Shown piece after piece: positions 15,060 through 23,175 of a DNA stretch of 36,854 bases (positions are counted from its first letter, which is position 1; each line of letters opens with the position of its first letter). Location of the stretch: positions 1-36,854 of the forward strand of contig JAKSKW010000018.1 of the NCBI GenBank assembly GCA_024401495.1, given 5' to 3'. Source of the DNA: Paludibacteraceae bacterium (GTDB taxonomy: Bacteria; Bacteroidota; Bacteroidia; Bacteroidales; Paludibacteraceae). The translations under genes were made by a program, and so were the position numbers. The notes beneath the pieces were generated by a model. It worked only from the letters and a program-made list of their open reading frames with translations. It made no database searches and had not been told where the DNA came from.

Positions 15060-15147
15060 TGTTTTGGAGACTTTTTTTGAAAAATGTTTATTATGATTTG
15101 AAAATCAATTCGATAATAAATATGCTTTTTGATAGACAAAGATCGTG

Positions 15148-15200
15148 TTAGCCACGTAGTGGCGGCAGATTGTGTAGCCGTGGTGCGTAAGCCCACGGTT
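15148..15200. repeat. Intergenic double hairpin, REP-like
   Basis: GCCAC-GTA-GTGGC (15151-15163) and CCGTGG..CCACGG (15179-15198) lie directly behind the stop of the amidase gene. The layout resembles REP elements, but the sequence differs from the RAYT-linked REPs, so relation is only suggested. The remainder of 15060-15206 is AT-rich with no gene seen. Confidence 0.6.
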
Positions 15201-15206
15201 TTCGTG

Positions 15207-15992
15207 TCATCGTTTTATCTCAAAAGCATCCGCGTCTTTCCAAACTGGGAATTTCTTACGGAATTTTTCCAATGCCTCTTTGTCGAATTCAGCCACGATG
15301 ATTTTCTCGTCGCTCTCTGCTGTTGCCATTGTCTTGCCTTTGAAATCGTAGACGACACTCTGTCCGTTATACTCGATGCAGAGGTTGTCGACGCCGATGC
15401 GATTTGATCCGCAGACGTAAGCTTGGTTCTCTATGGCTCTTGCTTTCAATAGTGTCGTCCAACCGTCGATGCGGGCGGTAGGCCAGTTTGCCACATTTAT
15501 TAAGATATCGTAGTTGTTGTTCTTGTTGCGCATCCACACTGGAAATCTGACATCGTAGCAGACGCTGAGGCTGATATTCCAACCTTTGTAATTGACAATC
15601 GTCTGCGTATCTCCACCTGAGAACGCCTCACGCTCCATTCCGATGGAGAAGAGGTGCTTCTTGTCGTAATGGCTAACACTTCCGTCTTCAGTGATGAAGA
15701 AACAACGGTTGAATACTTTCCCGTCGTCTTTGATCGGCAATGATCCGCAGATTGCCATGCCGAATTCTTTAGCCAAAGATTTGATCTTGGCTATCGACTT
15801 GCCTGCCATATCCTCTGCGAAATTGTGGGCGTCGGTAGAAAATCCGACGTTGTACATCTCTGGCAACACTAACAGATCCAACTTGGGATTCTCTGCGTTG
15901 CTGCAATATTTCTTTATCTCTTCCTCGACGCGGATATTGTTGGCGTCGGGATTCATCCATTGGATGTCGTATTGGAATATTCCGATTTTCAT
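15207..15992 (-). CDS. Nitrilase-superfamily amidase (omega-amidase-like)
   Basis: Carbon-nitrogen hydrolase of 261 residues in the cytosol, with the catalytic triad visible: E45 (LVLPEMYNVGF), K111 (SHYDKKHLF) and C145 (SLSVCYDVRFPVW). The RFP after Cys and the LINVANWPTARIDGW segment fit the YafV/omega-amidase branch, which hydrolyses 2-oxoglutaramate or 2-oxosuccinamate in methionine-salvage and glutamine-transaminase repair. That substrate is inference from branch features. It begins 13 nt behind the glycosyltransferase stop and is likely co-transcribed with it, though the two have no obvious shared task. Confidence 0.92.
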   Translation of the reverse strand: MKIGIFQYDIQWMNPDANNIRVEEEIKKYCSNAENPKLDLLVLPEMYNVGFSTDAHNFAEDMAGKSIAKIKSLAKEFGMAICGSLPIKDDGKVFNRCFFITEDGSVSHYDKKHLFSIGMEREAFSGGDTQTIVNYKGWNISLSVCYDVRFPVWMRNKNNNYDILINVANWPTARIDGWTTLLKARAIENQAYVCGSNRIGVDNLCIEYNGQSVVYDFKGKTMATAESDEKIIVAEFDKEALEKFRKKFPVWKDADAFEIKR

Positions 15993-16005
15993 ATTTTTAT
16001 GTGAT

Positions 16006-17139
16006 TTATATTTTGTCGGCCGACGACATAGTATGTCGTCGAACCGCCGCTTCTTTATAAATTGCTTTTAATTTTTCCTCCTCTTTCTCCCAACACAATT
16101 CTTCTGCTAAACGGCTGAATTTATCGTGGTCGATTGGCTCGTCGAGCATGGAGTTGATTGTATCTGCCAATGCCTTTGGAGAATAGTCGGAGATGAGTTT
16201 GCCGGTTTCGTGAGTGGCTACGATTCTGCGTATCTCAGGGAAATCGGTTGCCAAGAGTGGCACATGGCATTGGATCATGTCGAACACACGGTTTGGCAAG
16301 GCGTAGTAGTAACTCAACCCCTGATTCTTAAGCAGGCAAACTCCTATAGCCGCATGTTTGGTGATTGAGGCAAGTTCGGCATACGGGATATGGCCAAGGA
16401 AGATGATTCTGTCGTTGGCTTTAGCCTTGAGTTCTTCGTAGAGATCTCCTTTTCCTGCCACGACAAAGATGGCGTCTTCTCTGACGTATGGCATCGCGTC
16501 GATAATCCATTCCACTCCTCGCCCCACGTTGACTGCTCCTTGATAGAGGATGATCTTCTTATCGAGTGGAATTGCGAGTGAATTTGATTGTATCTCTGTC
16601 GACGGGATATCCTCCAGACTCTTGTACGACGGCATGTTGCGCACCACTCCGAGGTTCACTCCATAACGGTTTTTATAATAGTCTGCGATAGATTGGCAGA
16701 CGGTGTATCCATGCTTGACCTTTGGCAGAATCCAATCCTCGATTTTAGTCCACACTCCCTTCACAAACTTTCGGTTTGTCACCTCCGGAACCTCCGGGAA
16801 GAGTTCGTGCAGATCCACCACGAGCGATTTGCCACGCAGTTTGGCTGCAAGGTAGGTGCCGGCGAGAGCGTCGGTGTCGTTGGCTGTGAAGACATCCGCG
16901 TCGGCAAAAAGGAGATGAAAGAAGAAACGGATATTGATTTCCGCATAGAAAAGCACGCCACGTTTAAAGAAAACGTTGAGACGCTCCGTGGCATACTCCT
17001 TCTGGTAAGGTTTGCAGGGACGGCTTTTGCATCCCACCACCTTCACCTCGTAGCCGAATTTATGGAGCGACGTCGCAACTTTGTTGACACGCTGGTCGCT
17101 TTCGAGATTATTTGTGACAGTGAGTATTATCTTTGTCAT
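16006..17139 (-). CDS. GT-B glycosyltransferase (family 4 type)
   Basis: Cytosolic or membrane-peripheral sugar transferase, probably for envelope polysaccharide; donor and acceptor unknown. I choose the ATG at 17139 (377 residues, MTKIILTVTNNLESDQRVNK), since the -7 box at 17165-17172 would leave almost no leader for the ATG at 17154. The N-terminal Rossmann half includes VFTANDTDALAGTYLAA and VVDLHELFPEVPEVTN; the C-terminal half has ILYQGAVNVGRGVEWIIDAM, FVVAGKGD and LLATDFPEIRRIV in place of the usual EX7E block. The last codons (RRHTMSSAD) are written by a 21-bp palindrome at 16021-16041, so the tail is probably not part of the fold. Confidence 0.88.
   Translation of the reverse strand: MTKIILTVTNNLESDQRVNKVATSLHKFGYEVKVVGCKSRPCKPYQKEYATERLNVFFKRGVLFYAEINIRFFFHLLFADADVFTANDTDALAGTYLAAKLRGKSLVVDLHELFPEVPEVTNRKFVKGVWTKIEDWILPKVKHGYTVCQSIADYYKNRYGVNLGVVRNMPSYKSLEDIPSTEIQSNSLAIPLDKKIILYQGAVNVGRGVEWIIDAMPYVREDAIFVVAGKGDLYEELKAKANDRIIFLGHIPYAELASITKHAAIGVCLLKNQGLSYYYALPNRVFDMIQCHVPLLATDFPEIRRIVATHETGKLISDYSPKALADTINSMLDEPIDHDKFSRLAEELCWEKEEEKLKAIYKEAAVRRHTMSSADKI
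16021..16041. repeat. Palindrome inside the glycosyltransferase 3' end
   Basis: CGACGACATA-G-TATGTCGTCG: a perfect 10-bp stem with a single-base centre, inside the last 12 codons of the glycosyltransferase gene and 29 nt before the amidase start. Confidence 0.8.
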
Positions 17140-17164
17140 TTTAGTGTCTTTCATGTAACGTGCA

Positions 17165-17172
17165 CAAAAGTA
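17165..17172 (-). promoter_or_regulatory. Putative -7 box for the glycosyltransferase-amidase operon
   Basis: TACTTTTG on the minus strand; places the RNA start near 17159. Confidence 0.55.
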
Positions 17173-17205
17173 GTTTGTTTTTGCGTTTTTTACCCTTCAT
17201 TTTTG

Positions 17206-17213
17206 TATTTTCG
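17206..17213 (+). promoter_or_regulatory. Putative -7 box for the endonuclease gene
   Basis: TATTTTCG (one mismatch to TAnnTTTG), with TTTG at 17180-17183, 22 bp upstream; 22 nt before the ATG. Confidence 0.5.
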
Positions 17214-17235
17214 CAAAACAAGTTTGATTGATAAT

Positions 17236-18171
17236 ATGAAAAAGATAATTTTCCGAGCAATAGGGTGTGCCTTTTTATTGGTGTTAAGTGGCTGTTTTGC
17301 AGAGTCTAAGCAGGATTTTGTCAATGCACCATCATCGCAAAACAAACAAAATCAAGAAGAAAAAACTTTAGTTGCACCGTCGTCTTCAAATAGTGCAACG
17401 AGCAAATATGGCACTGCCGACGCGATTGCCGACTTGAAAAAGATGGGTGAGGGCGATTCTATTTTCATGCATTCGGTGCGACGTGGAAAAGTGTACCGTC
17501 ATAAGCATTATTTCCTATCATACAGCGAGAGAGACGAGCAGCCGGAGTGGGTGAGCTATGAGTTGACTTACGATGAGGTTACAAACCAGTCTGCTAAGAA
17601 GGAAGATTATTTTACAGACGACCCTATAATCGAGACAGGTTCTGCCACATATTCTGATTATTCAGGCACAGGATACGACCGTGGACATATGGCACCGTCG
17701 GCAGATTTCCGTTTCGACAAGACGGCTCAGCTTGAGTGCTATCACATGAGCAATATGAGTCCGCAACTTCACGAATTCAATGCCGGACTATGGAATGATT
17801 TGGAGGGGCAAACTCGTTATTGGGCAAGACTTTACAACAGAGTCTACGTAGTCAGTGGACCATTGTTGAAAGGAAACGAGCAGAAGTTGACAAAGAAGAA
17901 AGGCGACCGTACAATCAAGACAAAAGTGTCGATCCCTACACATCATTTCAAGATCGTTTTTGATTACAGCAATAAGAAGCACCCGAAGATGATTGCATTC
18001 CTTATGCCTAATGAAAAGGGGTTGAAAGGGAAAATTATGGATTATGCAATGACAGTCAGAGACTTAGAGAAGAAAACCGGTATTGATTTCTTCGAGAATA
18101 TGCCTCGCCAGACTCAGGATTATCTTGAGACATACATCAAGAAGAGCGAGTGGAGCGTGTACGATAAATAA
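17236..18171 (+). CDS. DNA/RNA non-specific endonuclease, lipoprotein
   Basis: Secreted beta-beta-alpha-metal nuclease of the NUC1/Serratia family. The ATG at 17236 is chosen because it follows the promoter and opens with a lipoprotein signal, MKKIIFRAIGCAFLLVLSGC (Cys20); the frame stays open further upstream, but only as the antisense of the glycosyltransferase. After a Ser/Gln/Asn linker (21-58) the nuclease domain shows YDRGHMAPSADFRF with catalytic H151, then SNMSPQLHEFNAGLWNDLE with the metal ligand N182 and E190, and VVSGPLL. All key residues are intact in 311 residues. It should degrade nucleic acid outside the cytoplasm; nutrient scavenging is the usual guess. No immunity gene is seen beside it. 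Confidence 0.93.
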   Translation: MKKIIFRAIGCAFLLVLSGCFAESKQDFVNAPSSQNKQNQEEKTLVAPSSSNSATSKYGTADAIADLKKMGEGDSIFMHSVRRGKVYRHKHYFLSYSERDEQPEWVSYELTYDEVTNQSAKKEDYFTDDPIIETGSATYSDYSGTGYDRGHMAPSADFRFDKTAQLECYHMSNMSPQLHEFNAGLWNDLEGQTRYWARLYNRVYVVSGPLLKGNEQKLTKKKGDRTIKTKVSIPTHHFKIVFDYSNKKHPKMIAFLMPNEKGLKGKIMDYAMTVRDLEKKTGIDFFENMPRQTQDYLETYIKKSEWSVYDK

Positions 18172-18254
18172 AACTTGATTCAGTAGATATACGGGAGTTG
18201 TGTTAAACTCTTAATTTTTAACTCTTAATTCTTAAATTTTAGAGTAAAAAGTGC

Positions 18255-18262
18255 TATATTTG
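18255..18262 (+). promoter_or_regulatory. -7 box placed directly at the beta-helix gene start
   Basis: TATATTTG followed by CCACT and the ATG at 18268. If used, the RNA would start at or within a base or two of the ATG. The 80 nt upstream hold repeats of AACTCTTAATTTT but no second -7 box that I see. Confidence 0.5.
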
Positions 18263-18267
18263 CCACT

Positions 18268-21200
18268 ATGAAATGGAATAAAATTTTTTTGATAAATATA
18301 TTCATGCTCTTCACTGCGTTTGCTAGTGAGATGCATGCTGCATATTACGGTCTTTTTGAAACACCTGCAACTACGGATTCAATGGCCGTTATGAAGTCTA
18401 GAAAGAGTGATGAGAACATCACTTGGTTTTGTCCTAAAACGAAAATCAAGCATAAGATACAACTTCGTCGAAGCCGATACAAACTGTCGAAAGAGGATCA
18501 GTCGATGCATGAGTTGAGTGAGCCTGTAACCGTTGTTGTGGCATCTCCGTTCAGTGTGGTGAAAATGACAAGAGCATTGTCGTTTGAGGAGATGGGATTC
18601 CCAACAGCAGATTGGCTTGAGGATGCTACAATCACATTGACATTCAAGCGCAGTGGAGCGCCCGACACTCTTTATGTGGGTATGCCAGCTCCAGAAAAAG
18701 AACGACCTGCTCCACAGATTGTTGAGGAGAATGGTAAGAGTATGTTTGTATGTCGTGGAGAGTGTAGAAACTACCGTGCGAGCGTTCCTAAAGGTTTGCC
18801 AGAATCCAATTTGATCTACAACTGGTATATCGACGGTGAGTTGATGACTGGACGTTACGACCGTTGGTTTGAGACTTATTCACGTACAAATTATGATGAC
18901 GGTGAGCATATCATCTCATGCGACGTCAGAGTAGGAGAGAATGGTAAGCCATCTCCACGTGCTGAATATAAGATAGTACAGTCTACAAACGATAAGTGTG
19001 AGAAGAGCGTACGCGCTATTCCATATTGGGGTGTTGAGTGTGCCAACGAGTCTGATCCAAGTGATTTCCGTTGGAATGATGTTTGTGAGTGGGGATCGTT
19101 CTCTTGGATTCCAATTGAGAGCTATTCGCATTTCTACCTTGAGGCAATCAACCGTAAGGTCGTGGCTAAGAAGGTTACTAACGACCCTTCAATCAAAGGA
19201 TTCCAGTTGGTTGAGGATAGCGAGGTCGACGACGAGTATAAATTCTTTGACCTTCCATTGAATGTCAAGGCTTACGCTGAGGAGCCATTTGAAGGTCAGA
19301 CAATCTATTTCCGTTTCATTGGCGATACAATTCATTTTACTACAATCCCATATATCCATCCGTATGTAGAGGTTAACCCTACTTACATCGATATCTGTGA
19401 GAATGCGTTTGACGCGGAGAAGATTGAGTTGACAGCGAAAGCCACTGGATTTATGCCAGGCACAACTCAGTACATCTGGATGTACAGTAAGGAGAAGGAT
19501 GGAGTCTATGAGGAGTTGAAGGTTCCATTCTCAAGAAAATTCGTCCCTACACGAGCTGGATTCTACAAGGTTAAGGCTACAGATAAGGTCTACTCATGTG
19601 AGAGTGAACCAGTTGAGGCTGGATTGAAGACAACTGACTGTCAGCCTGTTGAGATTGTTTGTGTAGGTAACGACTATGTATGTAAGGGCACAACTACGAT
19701 GTTGAAATCATCGTTGGAAGGCAACGAGTACAAGTACAAGTGGTATGTAGGACGTTTGGATGCAACAGACGTGGATGATTTGCGTGAGATTCCAGACGCA
19801 ACCTCTGCCATATATCATGCAGGTGCCAATAAAGAGGACGAGGGTTATTTCATTCAAGTAGAGAAAGACCAGCGTAAGATTTTGTCGTATCCGTTCCATG
19901 TGCGTAAACTTGCCACAATTAATGGCAACGTGACTGTGGACTTGCAGATGTTCCCAGCTACTGTTTGTGAAGGTAGCATCGTCAACATCAAGGCTTCGGT
20001 TTTGACAAAGACATTCGATTTTGAGATGATCAATGGTAAGTATGATTACCATTTCTTGAAGAAATCTCTTTATGATTACGATTATCATGATGTTAAATAT
20101 GTGAAGGGATCAAGCTCAACTGCAGTTCTTCAAGAGGTTGCCTCTTCTCCCGCATCGTATAAGGTGGAGATTATCGGATGTAACGGTAAGTATCCTAAGG
20201 ATGAGCCTGTGGATATGGTTCCAAGAAACGACAACAGCTGTAACTCAAATGAGATATATGTGAAGGAAGACGGTAATGATGATGAGAACGACGGACGTAG
20301 CTGGGCTACAGCGTTCCAGACTCTCGACCGTGCAATCCAGGAGTTGGAGGCGATGCGTTCGACTCAGGCTCATGCCAGCGACCATATAGAGCTGCACCTT
20401 GCTGAGCAGGTGTACACTCCATCCCAGGAGGAGGGCTTTGTATTCCCATCTAACGTCACTATCTATGGAGGTTATGATATTTCTCCTGTCGACGGTACTG
20501 CCAGTGGACGAACTCGTAATCCACGTACTCCAGCTAACCCTGAAGGAAACATGACAGTGTTTAAGGTTGACGATCCAAACGGAAGATTGGTGTCGGTGTT
20601 TGAAAAACAAGATATTAAGTTCTGTGGCATTATCTTCGACGGTTCAAGCCTTGCTGCGGAGAGCTCGTTGAACGGAAGAGCAATGTTGATCGAGAACAGC
20701 TCAGTCTCTATCGACTCTTGTGTGTTTAACGGATTCTATTTCAATGCAGTGTCTAATAGTGCGGTGACTGCGGTTGCGATAGAGAAGGGAAATGGAAAGG
20801 GTTATTCAAAGGTTTCAATCAAGAACTCAACATTCACTCAGATCAAGGGAGGTCAGGTTGGTGCTTGTATCTCAGTTATGGATGATAGTGAGTTGGAGAT
20901 CTGGAACTCATGTTTCAACAACAACTCATCTTTATATAGAGGAGGTGTGACATTGTTGAGTTACAATGCTAACCCTAAGATCAATATTTACAACTCAACG
21001 TTCTATGACAACCAGTGTACATCGCCTATCGGTTATTACGGACGTGTACTGATGCGATTTGTCGGTGGTAATCCTGTCGTCAACATCTATAGCTCTACTA
21101 TGAGTGGACGCTTCTATAAGGAGGCTGGTACGTTGAATATCTACAATTCATTGGTTGAGTGTGCAGGTCGTTGCGACGAGTATTCCAACAACTATCCTGC

Positions 21201-22872
21201 TAAGTCGAGATTCCTTGAGGCAACTAAGGATGCCAATGAGACAATGTGGGCTAAAGAGTTCTTGTCTAACTTCAAGGGTACAATCGCATCTAAGTTGTCT
21301 ACTCGTGGAGGTATCACACAGGTGTTGATGCCAAGCAACAAATTGGAGATCGTCGGTCGTGCTGGTGCTCCTCATAAGTTGACTCCATACGATCAGCGTG
21401 GTATTCAGCGTTCTTCTATCTCAAGTACATTCGGAGCTTGTGACGCTGACTATTCAGCAGTGATTGAGATGACAGATCATGGTTGCCCTGACCACAAGAA
21501 TACAAGAGCATCATTCAAGTCTACAATCTCTGGTTTGACAAATGCAAAATACCAGTGGGTGGACAACTATAATGATCTTCCTGATCAGAAGAAGAGCACA
21601 ATGATAAATGCTCCTCTTGGAACATACTGGTTGGAGGTCAATGGTTACGATGCTATGGGCAATTATGTTACTGTATCAAGTAACGAGATCCGTGTCTCTG
21701 ACGTCTGTGAGGATCCTGGTGTGTTCTATGTGAAGACTTTGGATAAGGGCGGTAGTGATGATTTCAACGGAACAACTTGGGATCAGGCATTCCAGTCGTT
21801 GGAGAAGGCACTTGACGCGGTTGCTAAATATAAGAAAGAGAAAGGCGCGGAAGCACAGGCTACAATTCATATCGCAGGTGGTGAGTACACATTGCAGAAA
21901 GATGCCGGTCTGACTCTTGGCGACCTACGTAATGTTAAGGTCATCGGTGGTTACGGATCATCTCCACTAAAGGGTGCTAAACGTGCTCACAAGCGTACTC
22001 CATCTGATCCTGGATTTGAAACACGTATCCTTGCTCACAGTGAGAAAGGTAAGTTTGCGACATTCGCGTCTGCAAACAAGGATTGGAAATTCACTACAAT
22101 CCATTTCGTCGGAACAGAGAATAGCATCAATCCATACTTCACAATGAATGGTGGCCAGCTTACTCTAGACTCTTGTTTGATGAGTGGATGCTGGTCTGAT
22201 AATAATGCTCCATTCTTGTATTTGGCTGAGACTTCTAAGTTGGTTGTTAACTCTTGTTACGTCTATTCCAACAAGTCGGCTAACGGAGCCTTCTTGAATG
22301 TGGAGAACAAGGGAAACAAATCGAATGTCACAATCTGTGGCTCGACATTCTCCGACAACACATCTGTAAAGAATGGTGGTGCTGTAATCTATACAGGCAA
22401 CAATTCAGCCCCTACTATCAATGTTGTCAACACTACAATGTTCAACAACTCTTGTATCAACAAGTCGATGGCGGGAGTTGAGACAATCAGATTGTCGAGT
22501 GGTCACCCGTCGCTCAACGCTATCCACAGTACATTGTGCGGAGCTTATTTTATTGAGCAGGGTAACGCGAAGTTCAACAACTGTATCGTTGAGGCTGTTG
22601 GTAATGCCGACGTGAATGGCGGATACAAGCAGGCTAAGACAGACTTGACTTCTGCGTCACAGACAGTAAGTGAGGCTGACCATACTGAGTTTAAGACATT
22701 ATTCTCTAATATTAAGCTTGGCAACAGCAATACTCCAGTGTTGACATTGATCAAGCAGTTGGATAAAGTTAATGTAACTAAGGCATCTTGCTCAGAGTGT
22801 TCGACAGATAAGGACCAGACAGGAAACGATAGAAAATCTGATTCAGTAACACCTGGAGCAGTAGAACAATAA
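18268..22872 (+). CDS. Giant secreted protein with two parallel beta-helix domains
   Basis: 1534 residues. Signal peptide MKWNKIFLINIFMLFTAFAS, cleavage near MHA at 22-24. Residues 25-660 are beta-rich, with Ig-like stretches containing paired Cys (for example FVCRGECRNYRASVP, TYIDICENAF, YVCKGTTTMLKSS). Then comes a duplicated unit: NEIYVKEDGNDDENDGRSW at about 660 and PGVFYVKTLDKGGSDDFNGT at about 1150. Each is followed by IHIA/LHLA..YTL/YTP, an IGGYG/YGGYD turn and asparagine-ladder coils (NSTFYDN, GSTFSDN, NTTMFNN) typical of right-handed beta helices in adhesins and glycan-binding proteins. Ends TPGAVEQ. No clear T9SS C-terminal domain. The ACP gene follows after 15 nt, so it appears to lead the lipid operon. 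Ligand and function unknown. Confidence 0.88.
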   Translation: MKWNKIFLINIFMLFTAFASEMHAAYYGLFETPATTDSMAVMKSRKSDENITWFCPKTKIKHKIQLRRSRYKLSKEDQSMHELSEPVTVVVASPFSVVKMTRALSFEEMGFPTADWLEDATITLTFKRSGAPDTLYVGMPAPEKERPAPQIVEENGKSMFVCRGECRNYRASVPKGLPESNLIYNWYIDGELMTGRYDRWFETYSRTNYDDGEHIISCDVRVGENGKPSPRAEYKIVQSTNDKCEKSVRAIPYWGVECANESDPSDFRWNDVCEWGSFSWIPIESYSHFYLEAINRKVVAKKVTNDPSIKGFQLVEDSEVDDEYKFFDLPLNVKAYAEEPFEGQTIYFRFIGDTIHFTTIPYIHPYVEVNPTYIDICENAFDAEKIELTAKATGFMPGTTQYIWMYSKEKDGVYEELKVPFSRKFVPTRAGFYKVKATDKVYSCESEPVEAGLKTTDCQPVEIVCVGNDYVCKGTTTMLKSSLEGNEYKYKWYVGRLDATDVDDLREIPDATSAIYHAGANKEDEGYFIQVEKDQRKILSYPFHVRKLATINGNVTVDLQMFPATVCEGSIVNIKASVLTKTFDFEMINGKYDYHFLKKSLYDYDYHDVKYVKGSSSTAVLQEVASSPASYKVEIIGCNGKYPKDEPVDMVPRNDNSCNSNEIYVKEDGNDDENDGRSWATAFQTLDRAIQELEAMRSTQAHASDHIELHLAEQVYTPSQEEGFVFPSNVTIYGGYDISPVDGTASGRTRNPRTPANPEGNMTVFKVDDPNGRLVSVFEKQDIKFCGIIFDGSSLAAESSLNGRAMLIENSSVSIDSCVFNGFYFNAVSNSAVTAVAIEKGNGKGYSKVSIKNSTFTQIKGGQVGACISVMDDSELEIWNSCFNNNSSLYRGGVTLLSYNANPKINIYNSTFYDNQCTSPIGYYGRVLMRFVGGNPVVNIYSSTMSGRFYKEAGTLNIYNSLVECAGRCDEYSNNYPAKSRFLEATKDANETMWAKEFLSNFKGTIASKLSTRGGITQVLMPSNKLEIVGRAGAPHKLTPYDQRGIQRSSISSTFGACDADYSAVIEMTDHGCPDHKNTRASFKSTISGLTNAKYQWVDNYNDLPDQKKSTMINAPLGTYWLEVNGYDAMGNYVTVSSNEIRVSDVCEDPGVFYVKTLDKGGSDDFNGTTWDQAFQSLEKALDAVAKYKKEKGAEAQATIHIAGGEYTLQKDAGLTLGDLRNVKVIGGYGSSPLKGAKRAHKRTPSDPGFETRILAHSEKGKFATFASANKDWKFTTIHFVGTENSINPYFTMNGGQLTLDSCLMSGCWSDNNAPFLYLAETSKLVVNSCYVYSNKSANGAFLNVENKGNKSNVTICGSTFSDNTSVKNGGAVIYTGNNSAPTINVVNTTMFNNSCINKSMAGVETIRLSSGHPSLNAIHSTLCGAYFIEQGNAKFNNCIVEAVGNADVNGGYKQAKTDLTSASQTVSEADHTEFKTLFSNIKLGNSNTPVLTLIKQLDKVNVTKASCSECSTDKDQTGNDRKSDSVTPGAVEQ

Positions 22873-22887
22873 AATAAAAGGAATACG

Positions 22888-23142
22888 ATGGAGACTTTGA
22901 TAGCAAATTTAAAGGAACAGTTGTGTGAGGCGTTGTCGCTTGAAGATATCAAACCAGAAGAGATCGGCACTGACGATCCACTTTTCGGCGACGAGGGTAT
23001 TGGGCTTGACTCTATTGATGCACTTGAGATCATTCTTTTGATCGAGAAGAAGTATGGCATCAAGATCACAGATCCAAAGAAAGCTAAGGAGGCATTCACA
23101 TCTGTTCGCACTATAGCACAGTTCATTTCCGACAATAAGTAA
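22888..23142 (+). CDS. Acyl carrier protein (specialised)
   Basis: 84-residue carrier protein; the phosphopantetheine site is S42 in GIGLDSIDALEIILLIEKKYG, a complete motif. It is distinct from the serine-less relative at 13812. It begins 15 nt after the beta-helix gene stop and 33 nt before the ketosynthase ATG, so it supplies that ketosynthase. DSI rather than DSL and the SVRTIAQFI tail are like carriers of aryl-polyene/flexirubin clusters rather than the housekeeping ACP, but that is a pattern-level judgement. Confidence 0.93.
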   Translation: METLIANLKEQLCEALSLEDIKPEEIGTDDPLFGDEGIGLDSIDALEIILLIEKKYGIKITDPKKAKEAFTSVRTIAQFISDNK

Positions 23143-23175
23143 TATTGGAAGTAAAATTGTGAGTAATAATTGGAA

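Noticed and set aside
16588..17235. Long open frame upstream of the endonuclease ATG
   Set aside because: It is the antisense of the glycosyltransferase gene; promoter and lipoprotein signal place the start at 17236.
17236..18171. Secreted nuclease as a toxin of an interbacterial system
   Set aside because: It carries a lipoprotein signal and no toxin-delivery domain, and no immunity gene is adjacent; scavenging is simpler.
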